A DNA stretch of 64,000 nucleotides from Pueribacillus sp041725775. Its GTDB lineage: Bacteria; Bacillota; Bacilli; Bacillales; UBA6769. Of this stretch, positions 23,394 to 32,578 are shown piece after piece (the first letter of the stretch is position 1; each line of letters opens with the position of its first letter). The DNA lies in assembly GCF_041725775.1 (NCBI RefSeq), contig NZ_JBEUEL010000014.1, positions 1 through 64,000 on the forward strand. The letters are read 5' to 3'. A program made the translations under genes and the position numbers. The notes under the pieces are model-generated. The model did not search any database, was not told where the DNA came from, and was given only the letters and a program-made list of their open reading frames with translations.

Positions 23394-24338
23394 ATGGACG
23401 AAATATTGCAAATTTTACCTAAAGCTATCCATTCTTTACTCATAAAAACATCGCCAACATTTTTTAGAAAAATTGAAGAGATTCGCGTTCGTGTCGATCG
23501 TCCGTTGGAAATTATAGTTGAAGGAAAACCATACTATCCTAAACTACATAACGAGCAGTATATCGTAACAATGGAAGATAGTGTTCATCTCATAAATAAG
23601 CTTAGTAATTTTTCATTATACGCTTTTGAAGAAGAATTAAAGAGGGGTTATATTACGATTAAAGGCGGACATCGGATCGGATTGGCTGGCAAAGTAACGA
23701 TTGAACAAGGAAAAGTGAAAGCAATTAAAGAGATTAGCTCGTACAACATTCGTATCGCAAGGGAAAAAGTCGGAATCGCAGAAACGTATATACCGTATTT
23801 ATATGAACGTAGATGGTTAAACACGTTAATTATCGGAGCACCCCAAACAGGAAAAACAACGTTGCTTAGAGATATTGCGAGAGTGATTAGCTGTGGTCAT
23901 CAGCGGTATAACGTCCCATCAAAAAAGGTAGGAATCGTTGATGAACGAAGTGAAATTGCGGGTTCAATTAAGGGGGTTCCGCAACACCAGTTAGGCCATC
24001 GTGTTGACATTCTTGATGCATGCCCAAAAGCTGAAGGAATTATGATGATGATCCGTTCGATGAGTCCGGACGTCATTATCGTTGACGAGATTGGGAGAAA
24101 AGAAGATTGCGATGCGATTATCGAGGCATTGAATGCAGGAGTGCAAATGATTATGACGATTCATGCGAATCGTTTAGAAGATATTCATTTACGTCCGATG
24201 CTGAAACCAATAATGGAAAGTCATATATTTGACCGGTTCGTTGAATTAGCTCGAAGTGAAACACCAGGTATTGTGAAAGCGATTCGTGATCAAAACGGAA
24301 AACATTTATTTCCACAAAAAAAGGAACGATCAAGATGA
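23394..24338 (+). CDS. spoIIIAA: Stage III sporulation ATPase SpoIIIAA
   Basis: Cytoplasmic secretion-type ATPase of 314 residues that powers the SpoIIIA-SpoIIQ feeding channel between mother cell and forespore. Walker A is GAPQTGKTTLL, Walker B is VIIVDEIGRKED, and TIHANRLEDI is the conserved C-terminal sensor. GAGGG is 7 bases before the ATG. It heads the eight-gene spoIIIA operon and overlaps spoIIIAB by 4 bases. Expected to be transcribed by sigma-E in the mother cell. Confidence 0.97.
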   Translation: MDEILQILPKAIHSLLIKTSPTFFRKIEEIRVRVDRPLEIIVEGKPYYPKLHNEQYIVTMEDSVHLINKLSNFSLYAFEEELKRGYITIKGGHRIGLAGKVTIEQGKVKAIKEISSYNIRIAREKVGIAETYIPYLYERRWLNTLIIGAPQTGKTTLLRDIARVISCGHQRYNVPSKKVGIVDERSEIAGSIKGVPQHQLGHRVDILDACPKAEGIMMMIRSMSPDVIIVDEIGRKEDCDAIIEALNAGVQMIMTIHANRLEDIHLRPMLKPIMESHIFDRFVELARSETPGIVKAIRDQNGKHLFPQKKERSR

Positions 24339-24847
24339 AATGGATCGGAGCGATATTCATCATTATGGCAACATCATGGGCTGGAGTTACCGCAGCGAAA
24401 CAATATCGTGAGCGAACGAGACAAGTCCGTCAATTAAAAGTGGCATTACAGACACTTGAAGCAGAGATTGTTTACGGTTTAACACCGTTAAATGAAGCAT
24501 CAAAAAAAATTGCAACGATGATCACCTATCCGTTATCAGAGTTTTTCTTACGGTTTGCTGAAAAGCTTTCCGAAGGAAATCGAATCGTTCCAGAAGCATG
24601 GAGCGACGCATTAAATGAAACGATTCCGATGATGAGTTTAGGTAAAAGTGAACTTGAAATTTTAAAACAATTCGGTTCAACACTCGGTCAGCATGATCGT
24701 GAGCATCAACAAAAGCAAATTCGTCTTACGCTCCTTCATTTAGAGAAAGAGGAAGCAGAAGCGAAAGATGAGCAAGTTCGCTATGAAAAAATGATGAAAA
24801 GTTTAGGTTTACTAGGAGGTTTACTTATTGTCATTTTATTAATTTGA
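24335..24847 (+). CDS. spoIIIAB: SpoIIIAB
   Basis: A 170-residue protein with one membrane helix at each end (IGAIFIIMATSWAGVTAA and LGLLGGLLIVILLI) and a helical cytoplasmic middle, resembling type II secretion GspF-like platform proteins. ATGA overlap with spoIIIAA. Part of the mother-cell side of the feeding channel. Confidence 0.95.
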   Translation: MKWIGAIFIIMATSWAGVTAAKQYRERTRQVRQLKVALQTLEAEIVYGLTPLNEASKKIATMITYPLSEFFLRFAEKLSEGNRIVPEAWSDALNETIPMMSLGKSELEILKQFGSTLGQHDREHQQKQIRLTLLHLEKEEAEAKDEQVRYEKMMKSLGLLGGLLIVILLI

Positions 24848-24874
24848 ATAAGTAGTAGCGATGGAGGGGAAAGA

Positions 24875-25081
24875 ATGCCAAGTGACGTCAATATCATTTT
24901 TCAAATCGCTGGAATAGGGATTGTTGTCGCCATGTTGCATACCGTCCTAAAACAGATGGGGAAAGAGGAATACGCTCATTGGGTGACATTAATTGGTTTT
25001 ATCGTCGTTTTATTTATCGTCATTACAATTTTGGATGATTTGTTTCATAAAATTAGGGGCGTTTTTCTTTTTCGAAGTTAG
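24875..25081 (+). CDS. spoIIIAC: SpoIIIAC
   Basis: A 68-residue membrane protein with two helices (IIFQIAGIGIVVAMLHTVL and WVTLIGFIVVLFIVITIL), the usual length of the family. It resembles the small ring-forming membrane subunits of export machines. GGAGGGGAAAG precedes the ATG. Confidence 0.95.
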   Translation: MPSDVNIIFQIAGIGIVVAMLHTVLKQMGKEEYAHWVTLIGFIVVLFIVITILDDLFHKIRGVFLFRS

Positions 25082-25084
25082 GAG

Positions 25085-25483
25085 GTGGAAGCGATTGAAG
25101 TCATGCAAATTACAGGAATCGGCTTAATCGCGACATTCCTCATTTTAATTTTAAAAGAACAAAAACCTGTTTTTGCCTTTGCGGTTACTGTCATTGTCGG
25201 TGCGATTATTTTTGTTTTTCTTATCGATCAAATTCAAGAAATCTTTCAGTTACTCAATAAGTTAGCCGTTGACGCAAACATTAACATCGTGTATGTCGAA
25301 ACGATTTTAAAAATTATAGGAATTGCTTATATCGCCGAATTCGGTGCTCAAATTACGAAAGATGCTGGACAAGGTGCAATTGCTTCTAAAATCGAATTGG
25401 CGGGAAAAGTTATTATTATCGGCCTAGCGATTCCAATTTTAAAAGTCATCATCGAAACAGTCCTTAGCTTATTACCTACTTAA
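25085..25483 (+). CDS. spoIIIAD: SpoIIIAD
   Basis: Membrane protein of about 130 residues with four helices, related to SpoIIIAC. Start is uncertain: the GTG at 25085 lies inside the perfect ribosome site AGGAGGTG (25080-25087); the codon at ideal spacing is ATT (25094), which would give IEVMQITGIGLIATFL as the N-terminus; the ATG at 25103 is 17 bases from the site. The family normally begins close to where the ATT lies. Coordinates given are for the longest frame. Confidence 0.92.
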   Translation: MEAIEVMQITGIGLIATFLILILKEQKPVFAFAVTVIVGAIIFVFLIDQIQEIFQLLNKLAVDANINIVYVETILKIIGIAYIAEFGAQITKDAGQGAIASKIELAGKVIIIGLAIPILKVIIETVLSLLPT

Positions 25484-25500
25484 CGCACGGGGGTTTCACG

Positions 25501-26721
25501 ATGGAAATTGAACAAAAATCGATAAGAAAAATGCTCATATTTATTTATCTTTTTTTACTGTTATTTCCTTTTATCAGCCAAGTTAATGCGAATGAATTGA
25601 CTAATAATGAAGACGAAGCAGAAGCAGAAGACATTGATTCTATCGTACACGAGCAAATTGATTCACTTGAATTAGAAGATATAAAAAATTTTTGGGATAG
25701 CATCGTCACTGATTATGGGGGCTTTTTACCTGAAAGCCAAAAAGGGTCATTTATGGATTTTGTAAAAGGGGACAAGTCATTTTCTTTTCAACAATGGATA
25801 ATCGGAGGAATAAAATTTTTATTTTATGAACTGATTGCAAATGGTAAATTACTCGGTTCATTAATTTTATTAGCGGTGTTTGCTGCTGTTTTACAAACGA
25901 TACAAAATGCTTTTGAATTCCGCACAGTGAGCAAGGTTGCATATTCGATCACTTATATGGTGCTCGTTATAATCGCTTTAAATAGCTTTCATATTGCAGT
26001 TAATTATGCTGAAGACGCAATTCAAAATATGATGAGTTTTATGGTTGCACTTATTCCGTTGCTTCTCGCTCTACTCGCATCACTCGGGAACTTAATATCC
26101 GTCGGTTTTTTTCATCCGCTCATCGTTTTTCTTATTAATACGAGTAGTTTAATAGTGATGAAAATTGTACTTCCGTTACTTTTTTTATCGGCACTACTTC
26201 TCGTTGTTAGCTCGTTAACAGAACATTATAAAGTGACAAAACTTGCAAATTTATTGCGAAATATCGGTTTAGGTGTTTTAGGTGTTTTCTTTGCATTATT
26301 TTTAGGTGTTATTTCGATTCAAGGGGCATCAAGTGCAGTTGCTGACGGTATTACTATTCGGACGGCAAAATTTTTTGCAGGAAATTTTATTCCCGTCGTT
26401 GGAAGAATGTTTACGGATGCAACCGATACGATTATGAGTGCATCGCTCCTATTAAAAAATATGATTGGACTAGCTGGTGTCGTCATTTTATTACTTCTAG
26501 CATTTTTTCCGGCAATAAAAGTGTTAGCAATCTCGTTAATTTTTCACGTAGCTGGCGCAATTTTACAACCTTTAGGTGGTGGACCGATAGTTGAAAGTTT
26601 AGACGTCATTGGTAAAAGTATTTTGTATATTTTCGTTGCTCTAGCGGTCGTTTCCTTAATGTTTTTTCTAACAATTACCATTATGATTGGAATCGGAAAT
26701 GCTGCATATATGATGCGATAG
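25501..26721 (+). CDS. spoIIIAE: SpoIIIAE
   Basis: A 406-residue multi-span membrane protein with a cleavable signal (LLLFPFISQVNA), an acidic extracytoplasmic region (residues 34-80) and about eight helices. It is the large, transporter-like subunit of the SpoIIIA complex. It is 18 bases after spoIIIAD. Length and helix layout are normal for the family. Confidence 0.96.
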   Translation: MEIEQKSIRKMLIFIYLFLLLFPFISQVNANELTNNEDEAEAEDIDSIVHEQIDSLELEDIKNFWDSIVTDYGGFLPESQKGSFMDFVKGDKSFSFQQWIIGGIKFLFYELIANGKLLGSLILLAVFAAVLQTIQNAFEFRTVSKVAYSITYMVLVIIALNSFHIAVNYAEDAIQNMMSFMVALIPLLLALLASLGNLISVGFFHPLIVFLINTSSLIVMKIVLPLLFLSALLLVVSSLTEHYKVTKLANLLRNIGLGVLGVFFALFLGVISIQGASSAVADGITIRTAKFFAGNFIPVVGRMFTDATDTIMSASLLLKNMIGLAGVVILLLLAFFPAIKVLAISLIFHVAGAILQPLGGGPIVESLDVIGKSILYIFVALAVVSLMFFLTITIMIGIGNAAYMMR

Positions 26722-26738
26722 TGGAGGAGAGACGTAGT

Positions 26739-27356
26739 ATGCAATTGTTAAATGAATGGATTGGAAACATTGTCATATTCATATTAGTTGCAGTTATTAT
26801 GGAATTGCTTGTACCAAACACACAGCTACAGAAGTATGTAAAAATGGTCGTCGGTTTATTACTCATTCTTTTGTTGCTCTCTCCGCTATTAAATGTATTT
26901 TCGACCGATCCCGATAAAATATTTGATTCGATAAAAATAGAGGAAACCATTTCTGAAGATTTTTTTGAAAAAAACATGAATAAACAGAAAAAAGAAATAC
27001 AAGCTACTCAATCTGCATATATTGAAGAACAGATGGCTGTCCAAATGAAACGACAAGTAGAAGAGGAGTTGATGGAACGCTATGAGTTGAGTATTGAACA
27101 GTTAACAATTCAATTGAATACAGACCTCCAACAAAATTATGAAAATATTAAAATGGTTCATGCAGTGATGAAAAAACTAGATGATAACAACGTAAAAAAA
27201 GTGGCGCGTGTAGAAAAAGTGTACATTGGAAGTAAACCTTCGGTAAAAACAAATGAAAATCGAATCGAACAAGAAATAAAGGACTTTTTAGCAAACGAAT
27301 GGGACATTGAACAAGAGAAACTCATAATTGACATAGATGGAAGGGAACGTTCGTGA
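26739..27356 (+). CDS. spoIIIAF: SpoIIIAF
   Basis: A 205-residue protein with two N-terminal membrane helices and an extracytoplasmic domain. GGAGGAGAG sets the ATG at 26739 (MQLLNEWIGNIV); the in-frame codons back to 26721 overlap spoIIIAE and lack a ribosome site. The C-terminal domain is of the ring-building type related to SpoIIIAG and SpoIIIAH. Its TGA overlaps the GTG start of spoIIIAG. Confidence 0.94.
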   Translation: MQLLNEWIGNIVIFILVAVIMELLVPNTQLQKYVKMVVGLLLILLLLSPLLNVFSTDPDKIFDSIKIEETISEDFFEKNMNKQKKEIQATQSAYIEEQMAVQMKRQVEEELMERYELSIEQLTIQLNTDLQQNYENIKMVHAVMKKLDDNNVKKVARVEKVYIGSKPSVKTNENRIEQEIKDFLANEWDIEQEKLIIDIDGRERS

Positions 27357-28006
27357 AAAAGGAAGAAGTAAAAAACAAATTTAAAAAGTTATTTAATCAC
27401 CCAGATAACAAACAAAGCAATAAAAAATTGAACTCTTATTTCTACTTACTTATTGGCTCAGGTATTATCATCATGATTTTGAGTAATGTCACTTCAGTTT
27501 TTCAACCAAATGACAACGAACGTGCTGTTGATTTAGGTTCTAGAGCAGCAGAGGATGAAGAGGTTTCTGCAAATCAGTCTTCCAGTCCTTCCTCTATCAT
27601 GGAATATGAGAAATATTACGAATCACAATTAAAAGAAATTTTGTCTGATGTTATCGGGGTTTCAAATGTATCAGTAAAAGTGAATGTCGCATCAACAGAA
27701 AAGAAAGTACATGAGAAAAATAGACGAAACGAAAAACAAGTAACGGAAGAAAACGATCAAGAAGGTGGAACAAGAACGATAGAAAACCACTCAATTGATG
27801 AGGAAGTTGTTATCGTGCAAGACGGAGATAATGACAAGCCCATAACAGTTGCAAGTGAAAAACCAAAAGTAACCGGGGTTATCGTCGTTGCACAAGGGGC
27901 TGAACGTCTACAAGTGAAACAACAAATTATTGAAGCTGTTACGAGATTTCTTCACGTCCCAAGTCATCAAGTTTCGGTTTTGCCGAAAAAAATAAAGGAG
28001 GAATGA
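27353..28006 (+). CDS. spoIIIAG: SpoIIIAG
   Basis: A 217-residue protein with one membrane helix (FYLLIGSGIIIMILSNVTSV) and an extracytoplasmic ring-building domain that forms the large ring in the intermembrane space. The family's inserted beta-rich segment is visible as a charged stretch around residues 115-165. GTG start overlapping the spoIIIAF stop (GTGA). Confidence 0.95.
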   Translation: MKKEEVKNKFKKLFNHPDNKQSNKKLNSYFYLLIGSGIIIMILSNVTSVFQPNDNERAVDLGSRAAEDEEVSANQSSSPSSIMEYEKYYESQLKEILSDVIGVSNVSVKVNVASTEKKVHEKNRRNEKQVTEENDQEGGTRTIENHSIDEEVVIVQDGDNDKPITVASEKPKVTGVIVVAQGAERLQVKQQIIEAVTRFLHVPSHQVSVLPKKIKEE

Positions 28007-28008
28007 CA

Positions 28009-28572
28009 ATGGTTTTAAAAAAACAAACGGCGTGGTTATTAACGATGTTAAGTTTAATCATCGTTTTGTCAGTGTATTATATTTTTTCCCCAGGTGAGTC
28101 GCCTACAAATGTTGCATATATGGAGAAAGAAGAAGTGAATCAGTCTGATGATGATGCAGTAGAAACGGCAGAAGAAAATCTGGACGGTTTAGAAGAAGTA
28201 AACAGTGAAACGAACGTCGCAAGTGATGAAACATTTGCGGCACTACGAATAAAAATAAACGAAGCTCGTGATAAACAACTGGCGCAATATCAAGAAGTTG
28301 TCGCTTCTGGGGAAGTTTCAGCAGAGATGAAAAGTGAAGCCTATGCAAAAATGGAACAATTGAATGATCAGTCAACACAAATTAACGTATTAGAAAGCTT
28401 ACTAACAAACCAATTCGGTTTTGAAGATGTCATTGTAAATCCGATTGATTCTCGAAACTTTAATGTTATCGTAAAAGCCGATACCCTTTCGAATAAAGAG
28501 GCGAATGAAATCATGCGTAAAACAGTTGAACATTTAGGTGATGGAATTGTTACAGTTGAATATACGCCTTAA
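28009..28572 (+). CDS. spoIIIAH: SpoIIIAH
   Basis: A 187-residue mother-cell membrane protein that binds SpoIIQ across the intermembrane space. One N-terminal helix (WLLTMLSLIIVLSVYYIF) is followed by an acidic linker and the YscJ-like ring-building domain. AAAGGAGG (27994-28001) is 7 bases from the ATG at 28009, better than the ATG at 28003. It is the last gene of the operon, closed by a terminator. Confidence 0.95.
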   Translation: MVLKKQTAWLLTMLSLIIVLSVYYIFSPGESPTNVAYMEKEEVNQSDDDAVETAEENLDGLEEVNSETNVASDETFAALRIKINEARDKQLAQYQEVVASGEVSAEMKSEAYAKMEQLNDQSTQINVLESLLTNQFGFEDVIVNPIDSRNFNVIVKADTLSNKEANEIMRKTVEHLGDGIVTVEYTP

Positions 28573-28604
28573 GCCAAGGAAATGACCTTGGCTTTCATTT
28601 ATTT
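28571..28604 (+). terminator. Terminator of the spoIIIA operon
   Basis: AAGCCAAGG (28571-28579) pairs perfectly with CCTTGGCTT (28586-28594), followed by TCATTTATTTT. Confidence 0.87.
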
Positions 28605-28718
28605 TACAAGTGAACTATAAAATGTAAAGCGCTTATGCTATAATGATCCAAGAATTTTACTCAAACATCTGGCAATAAATTTGTATTTTAGAACGAAATA
28701 ATTGAAGGGGTGATAGAT

Positions 28719-29222
28719 ATGTTTAAAATACAAGAAATTCGAGAAATCATTCGTTTAATTGATCAATCATCAATTAATGAATTTACTTATGAGAATGAAG
28801 GAACAACAATTACACTAAAAAAGAATAATGGTGTAGTTGCACCAGAATCTATTCAACAAGTTGCAGAGAATGAGTCTGTTCAATCACAATCATTACAATC
28901 CGTTGTTAAGACCGTTGAAACACAAGAGAAAAAAGAAAATATTGAAACAGTAAAAACGGAAGACCGTTTACAGGAAACGAATTTATTAAAGATTGAATCT
29001 CCGATGGTTGGAACGTTTTACGCAGCACCATCGCCAGAAGAACCGCCTTACGTTCAAATTGGTGATAAAGTTAAAGAAGATTCAATCGTCTGTATCGTCG
29101 AAGCGATGAAGCTCTTTAACGAAATCGAAGCCGAAATGAAAGGTGAGATTGTTGAAATTCTTGTGGAGAATGGTCAACTTGTTGAATATGGACAGCCGTT
29201 ATTTCTCGTTAAACCGGAATGA
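28719..29222 (+). CDS. accB: Acetyl-CoA carboxylase biotin carboxyl carrier protein
   Basis: A 167-residue carrier that holds biotin for malonyl-CoA formation. N-terminal segment, a flexible charged linker (residues 50-85), then the biotinyl domain with VEAMKLFNEIEAE; the Lys of EAMK is the biotin site. AAGGGGTGAT is the ribosome site for the ATG at 28719 (the GTG at 28710 lies in it). It is followed 14 bases later by accC. A TATAAT lies upstream at about 28640. Confidence 0.96.
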   Translation: MFKIQEIREIIRLIDQSSINEFTYENEGTTITLKKNNGVVAPESIQQVAENESVQSQSLQSVVKTVETQEKKENIETVKTEDRLQETNLLKIESPMVGTFYAAPSPEEPPYVQIGDKVKEDSIVCIVEAMKLFNEIEAEMKGEIVEILVENGQLVEYGQPLFLVKPE

Positions 29223-29236
29223 GGGGATACGAAAGT

Positions 29237-30622
29237 ATGAAAATAAAAAAAGTATTAATTGCAAATCGTGGTGAAATAGCTGTTCGAATTATTCGTGCGT
29301 GCAAAGAGCTAGATATTGAAACGGTCGCTGTTTATTCGCAAGCGGATAAAGATGCATTACACGTTCGGTTAGCTGATGAAGCATACTGTATTGGTCCGAC
29401 AGCATCAAAAGATAGTTACTTAAATTATACGAACATTATGAGCATCGCAACGTTAACTGGTGTCGATGCCATTCATCCAGGATATGGCTTTTTAGCAGAG
29501 AATGCAGATTTTGCAGAGATTTGCAGAGAATGTAATGTGACATTCATCGGTCCTAGTCCTGAGGCCATTACAAAAATGGGTACGAAAGATGTCGCGCGCT
29601 CTACGATGAAAGAAGCGGGAGTTCCAATTGTACCAGGCTCCGAAGGAGTCATTGAAAATCTGGATGAAGCGATAGCGATAGCGAAAGACATTGGATATCC
29701 TGTTATTATTAAAGCAACAGCTGGTGGCGGAGGTAAAGGTATTCGGGTTGCAAAAAACGAAAAAGAACTTATAAAAGGAATAACAATTACGCAACAAGAA
29801 GCCGAGACAGCATTCGGGAATCCTGGTGTTTATCTAGAAAAATACATAGAGGATTTTCGTCACGTGGAAATCCAAGTACTTGCTGATCATTACGGAAATA
29901 CAATTCACCTCGGAGAACGGGATTGTTCCATCCAACGTCGTTTACAAAAGCTTGTTGAAGAAACACCTTCTCCAGCTTTAAACGAAGAAAAACGTAAAGA
30001 AATGGGAGAGGCTGCAGTTAGAGCTGCTAAAGCGGTTCACTATTCAGGCGCAGGAACGATCGAGTTTATTTATGATAAAGATGGGAATTTTTATTTTATG
30101 GAGATGAATACGCGCATTCAAGTTGAACATCCTGTAACTGAGATGGTCACTGGAGTTGACCTCATTAAACAACAAATCCTCATCGCTGCAGGTGAAGAAC
30201 TTACAATAAAACAGGAAGACGTCACATTAAATGGTTGGTCAATCGAATGCCGTATTAATGCGGAAGATCCAAATAAAAAGTTTATGCCTTCACCTGGAAA
30301 AGTAGAGATGTACTTACCGCCAGGAGGATTTGGTGTTCGAGTTGATTCTGCCGTATATCCCAGCTATGAAATATCACCTTTTTATGATTCAATGGTTGCA
30401 AAATTAATTACACACGGTGCAACACGTGAAGAAGCGATGGCAAGAATGAAACGAGCACTTGAAGAATTTGTCATTGATGGTGTTAAGACGACAATTCCTT
30501 TTCATATTAGATTGTTTAACCACGAAAAGTTTATTGAAGGTGATTTCAATACAAAATTTCTGGATATGTATGATTTAACAGATAAAGCGGATGAAGAGGT
30601 GGCAAAACGAGATGGTTCATGA
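29237..30622 (+). CDS. accC: Acetyl-CoA carboxylase, biotin carboxylase subunit
   Basis: ATP-grasp enzyme of 461 residues that carboxylates biotin on AccB. Visible: IANRGEIAVRIIRAC at the start, the Gly-rich ATP loop ATAGGGGKGIRV, ERDCSIQRRLQKLVEE and MEMNTRIQVEHPVTEM with the catalytic Arg. The C-terminus is slightly extended past the usual core (ADEEVAKRDGS) and overlaps the start of yqhY by 11 bases. Start at 29237 follows GAGGGG. Confidence 0.97.
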   Translation: MKIKKVLIANRGEIAVRIIRACKELDIETVAVYSQADKDALHVRLADEAYCIGPTASKDSYLNYTNIMSIATLTGVDAIHPGYGFLAENADFAEICRECNVTFIGPSPEAITKMGTKDVARSTMKEAGVPIVPGSEGVIENLDEAIAIAKDIGYPVIIKATAGGGGKGIRVAKNEKELIKGITITQQEAETAFGNPGVYLEKYIEDFRHVEIQVLADHYGNTIHLGERDCSIQRRLQKLVEETPSPALNEEKRKEMGEAAVRAAKAVHYSGAGTIEFIYDKDGNFYFMEMNTRIQVEHPVTEMVTGVDLIKQQILIAAGEELTIKQEDVTLNGWSIECRINAEDPNKKFMPSPGKVEMYLPPGGFGVRVDSAVYPSYEISPFYDSMVAKLITHGATREEAMARMKRALEEFVIDGVKTTIPFHIRLFNHEKFIEGDFNTKFLDMYDLTDKADEEVAKRDGS

Positions 30623-30998
30623 AAATTATGAAACGGATGCGCTTGGAAAAGTAGAAATTTCCCCAGAAGTAATTGAAGTGATTGCAGCGATTGCAGCTTC
30701 AGACGTTGAAGGCGTTGCAGCCATGCGTGGAAACTTTGCAACAGGCGTTGCCGAAAGGTTTGGACGTAAATCACACCGAAAAGGGGTTAAAGTAGATCTT
30801 ACAGAACACGGAATCATCCTTGACGTGTATGTTGTCGTAGAGTATGGATATTCAATCCCAACTGTCGGTCAAGAAATTCAATCAAACATTAGACAAGAAT
30901 TACAAAATATGACTGCACTCGATGTAAATGAGATAAACATTCATGTTGTTGGTATTCAATTTGAACAAAAAGATAATTTTATGAGTGAAGATTATTAA
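30612..30998 (+). CDS. yqhY: Asp23/Gls24-family protein YqhY
   Basis: A 128-residue protein of the Asp23 (DUF322) family, found next to accBC across Firmicutes and linked there to control of acetyl-CoA carboxylase activity in B. subtilis. Core sequence KVEISPEVIEVIAAIAASDV and VVVEYGYSIPTVGQEIQ. GAGGTGG within accC lies 9 bases upstream of the ATG at 30612. Followed by a strong terminator that closes the acc operon. Confidence 0.94.
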   Translation: MVHENYETDALGKVEISPEVIEVIAAIAASDVEGVAAMRGNFATGVAERFGRKSHRKGVKVDLTEHGIILDVYVVVEYGYSIPTVGQEIQSNIRQELQNMTALDVNEINIHVVGIQFEQKDNFMSEDY

Positions 30999-31032
30999 AA
31001 AAATCAAAGGACATTCTTCCTTTGATTTTTTA
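30999..31032 (+). terminator. Terminator of the accBC-yqhY operon
   Basis: A 13-bp perfect stem, 30999-31011 with 31018-31030 (AAAAATCAAAGGA type), with a 6-base loop; the 3' arm ends in T6. Confidence 0.9.
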
Positions 31033-31131
31033 TAATTAAAATAGATGTTTTCAAGTCACTCAATTACGTTCAACTAACGCATCTGATGTTAACTTTAAAG
31101 ACGCGTTAAACGATGAAAAGGAGAAAGAACA

Positions 31132-31521
31132 TTGAATAGAAGAACTGCACGTGAGAAAACGATCCAAGTCTTATTTCAATATGATGTAAGTAATATTGAT
31201 GTTCAAGAAGCGAAAGAATACGTCTTGGATGACGGGCGAACTGATCCTTTTTTTGAACGCTTAGTGAGTGGTACGATGACGCAGCTTAATAAAATCGACG
31301 AACTCATTAAAAAACATTTAGAAAAATGGAGTTTTGAGCGGATCGCGAATGTCGATCGAGCGATTTTGCGTTTAGCTGTTTACGAGTTACTATACGAAGA
31401 GGAAATACCGGTAAGTGTGACCGTTAATGAAGCAGTTGAACTTGCAAAAACATTTGGCGGTGAAGATTCGAACCGTTTCATCAACGGAGTATTGTCGAAA
31501 ATTATGGAGGAAGAAAAATGA
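31132..31521 (+). CDS. nusB: Transcription antitermination factor NusB
   Basis: All-helical RNA-binding protein of 129 residues that supports rRNA antitermination with NusE. Core RRTAREKTIQVLFQYD, ERIANVDRAILRLAVYEL and VTVNEAVELAKTFGGEDS are typical. TTG start at 31132 preceded by AAAAGGAGAAAG. Its TAA overlaps the ATG of folD by 4 bases. Confidence 0.97.
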   Translation: MNRRTAREKTIQVLFQYDVSNIDVQEAKEYVLDDGRTDPFFERLVSGTMTQLNKIDELIKKHLEKWSFERIANVDRAILRLAVYELLYEEEIPVSVTVNEAVELAKTFGGEDSNRFINGVLSKIMEEEK

Positions 31522-32369
31522 CAGCACAAATAATTAATGGAAAAGAACTTTCACAGAAAAAACGCGAAGAAATGAAAATCGAAGTTGAAACATTAAGGAA
31601 ACAAGGAATCACACCTGGGTTAGCTGTAATTATCGTTGGAACCGATCCAGCTTCACAAACGTATGTAAGAGGGAAACAACGAGCTTGTGAAGAAATTGGG
31701 ATACAATCACTTTTAATTGAGATGAAAGAAAGTACGACAGAAGCGCAACTAATAGCAAAAATAGATGAATTAAATAAAGAAGACTCAATTGACGGTATTT
31801 TAGTCCAGCTACCACTACCATCACAAATAAACGAACAAGCAATTATCGAAAAAATCTCACCGAATAAGGACGTTGATGGATTTCACCCGATTAACATCGG
31901 AAGAATGATGACGGGACAAGATTGTTTTTTACCATGCACTCCTCATGGGATTATTGAAATGGTAAAATCAAAACAAATTGACATCGAAGGTAAACATGTC
32001 GTTGTTGTAGGTCGTAGTAACATTGTCGGAAAGCCTGTTGGACAACTATTCCTAAACGAACATGCAACAGTTACTTACTGTCATTCGAGAACAAATGACT
32101 TGAAAGCTTATACTTCTCAGGCGGATATTTTAATTGCAGCAGCAGGAAAACAACATTTGATTCAAGGTGAGTATGTCAAACGAGGAGCAACAGTCATTGA
32201 CGTTGGGATTCATCGTCTAGAAAATGGGAAATTAACTGGAGATGTAAACTTTGATGAAGTGAAAGAAAAAGCGGCGTATATTACGCCAGTCCCGGGCGGA
32301 GTCGGTCCAATGACGATTACAATGCTTTTACACAATACAATTCAATCTGCAAAGCGATTCCGAGCATAA
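31518..32369 (+). CDS. folD: Methylenetetrahydrofolate dehydrogenase/cyclohydrolase
   Basis: Bifunctional cytosolic C1-folate enzyme of 283 residues. Catalytic Tyr and Lys lie in ASQTYVRGKQRACEEIGI, the nucleotide-binding motif is VVGRSNIVGKPVGQL, and PVPGGVGPMTITML is the C-terminal signature. It overlaps nusB by 4 bases. Normal length. Confidence 0.97.
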   Translation: MTAQIINGKELSQKKREEMKIEVETLRKQGITPGLAVIIVGTDPASQTYVRGKQRACEEIGIQSLLIEMKESTTEAQLIAKIDELNKEDSIDGILVQLPLPSQINEQAIIEKISPNKDVDGFHPINIGRMMTGQDCFLPCTPHGIIEMVKSKQIDIEGKHVVVVGRSNIVGKPVGQLFLNEHATVTYCHSRTNDLKAYTSQADILIAAAGKQHLIQGEYVKRGATVIDVGIHRLENGKLTGDVNFDEVKEKAAYITPVPGGVGPMTITMLLHNTIQSAKRFRA

Positions 32370-32488
32370 TAATAATAGTGAGTATTCAAAAGACGTACAA
32401 CGAGACACAAGTGTCACCTTATACAAGAACGACCTACCCCATCCATCCGAAAGTATTGCTCGCTGAACGAATTGTGTTATATAAAGGA

Positions 32489-32527
32489 GCTAATTTTGCT
32501 AAGGTAGCAATACAAAAGCAAATTAGC
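32489..32527 (+). promoter_or_regulatory. Competing hairpins in the xseA leader
   Basis: In the 209-base folD-xseA gap, GCTAATTTTGCT (32489-32500) can pair with AGCAAATTAGC (32517-32527), and its right half can instead form TTGCTA-AGG-TAGCAA (32496-32510). The two structures share TTGCT and so exclude each other. The T-tract rule for a terminator is not met. An attenuation or protein-controlled switch is possible. Confidence 0.4.
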
Positions 32528-32578
32528 AAAGTGATGAACTGTGTCTTTGAATAACCTTTTTAAGGATAGTGATCCGAG

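Noticed and set aside
28624..28640. cre (CcpA) site TGTAAAGCGCTTAT upstream of accB
   Set aside because: Only the central AAAGCGCTT fits; the outer bases do not match the cre consensus. A similar chance match occurs before spoIVB near 41385.
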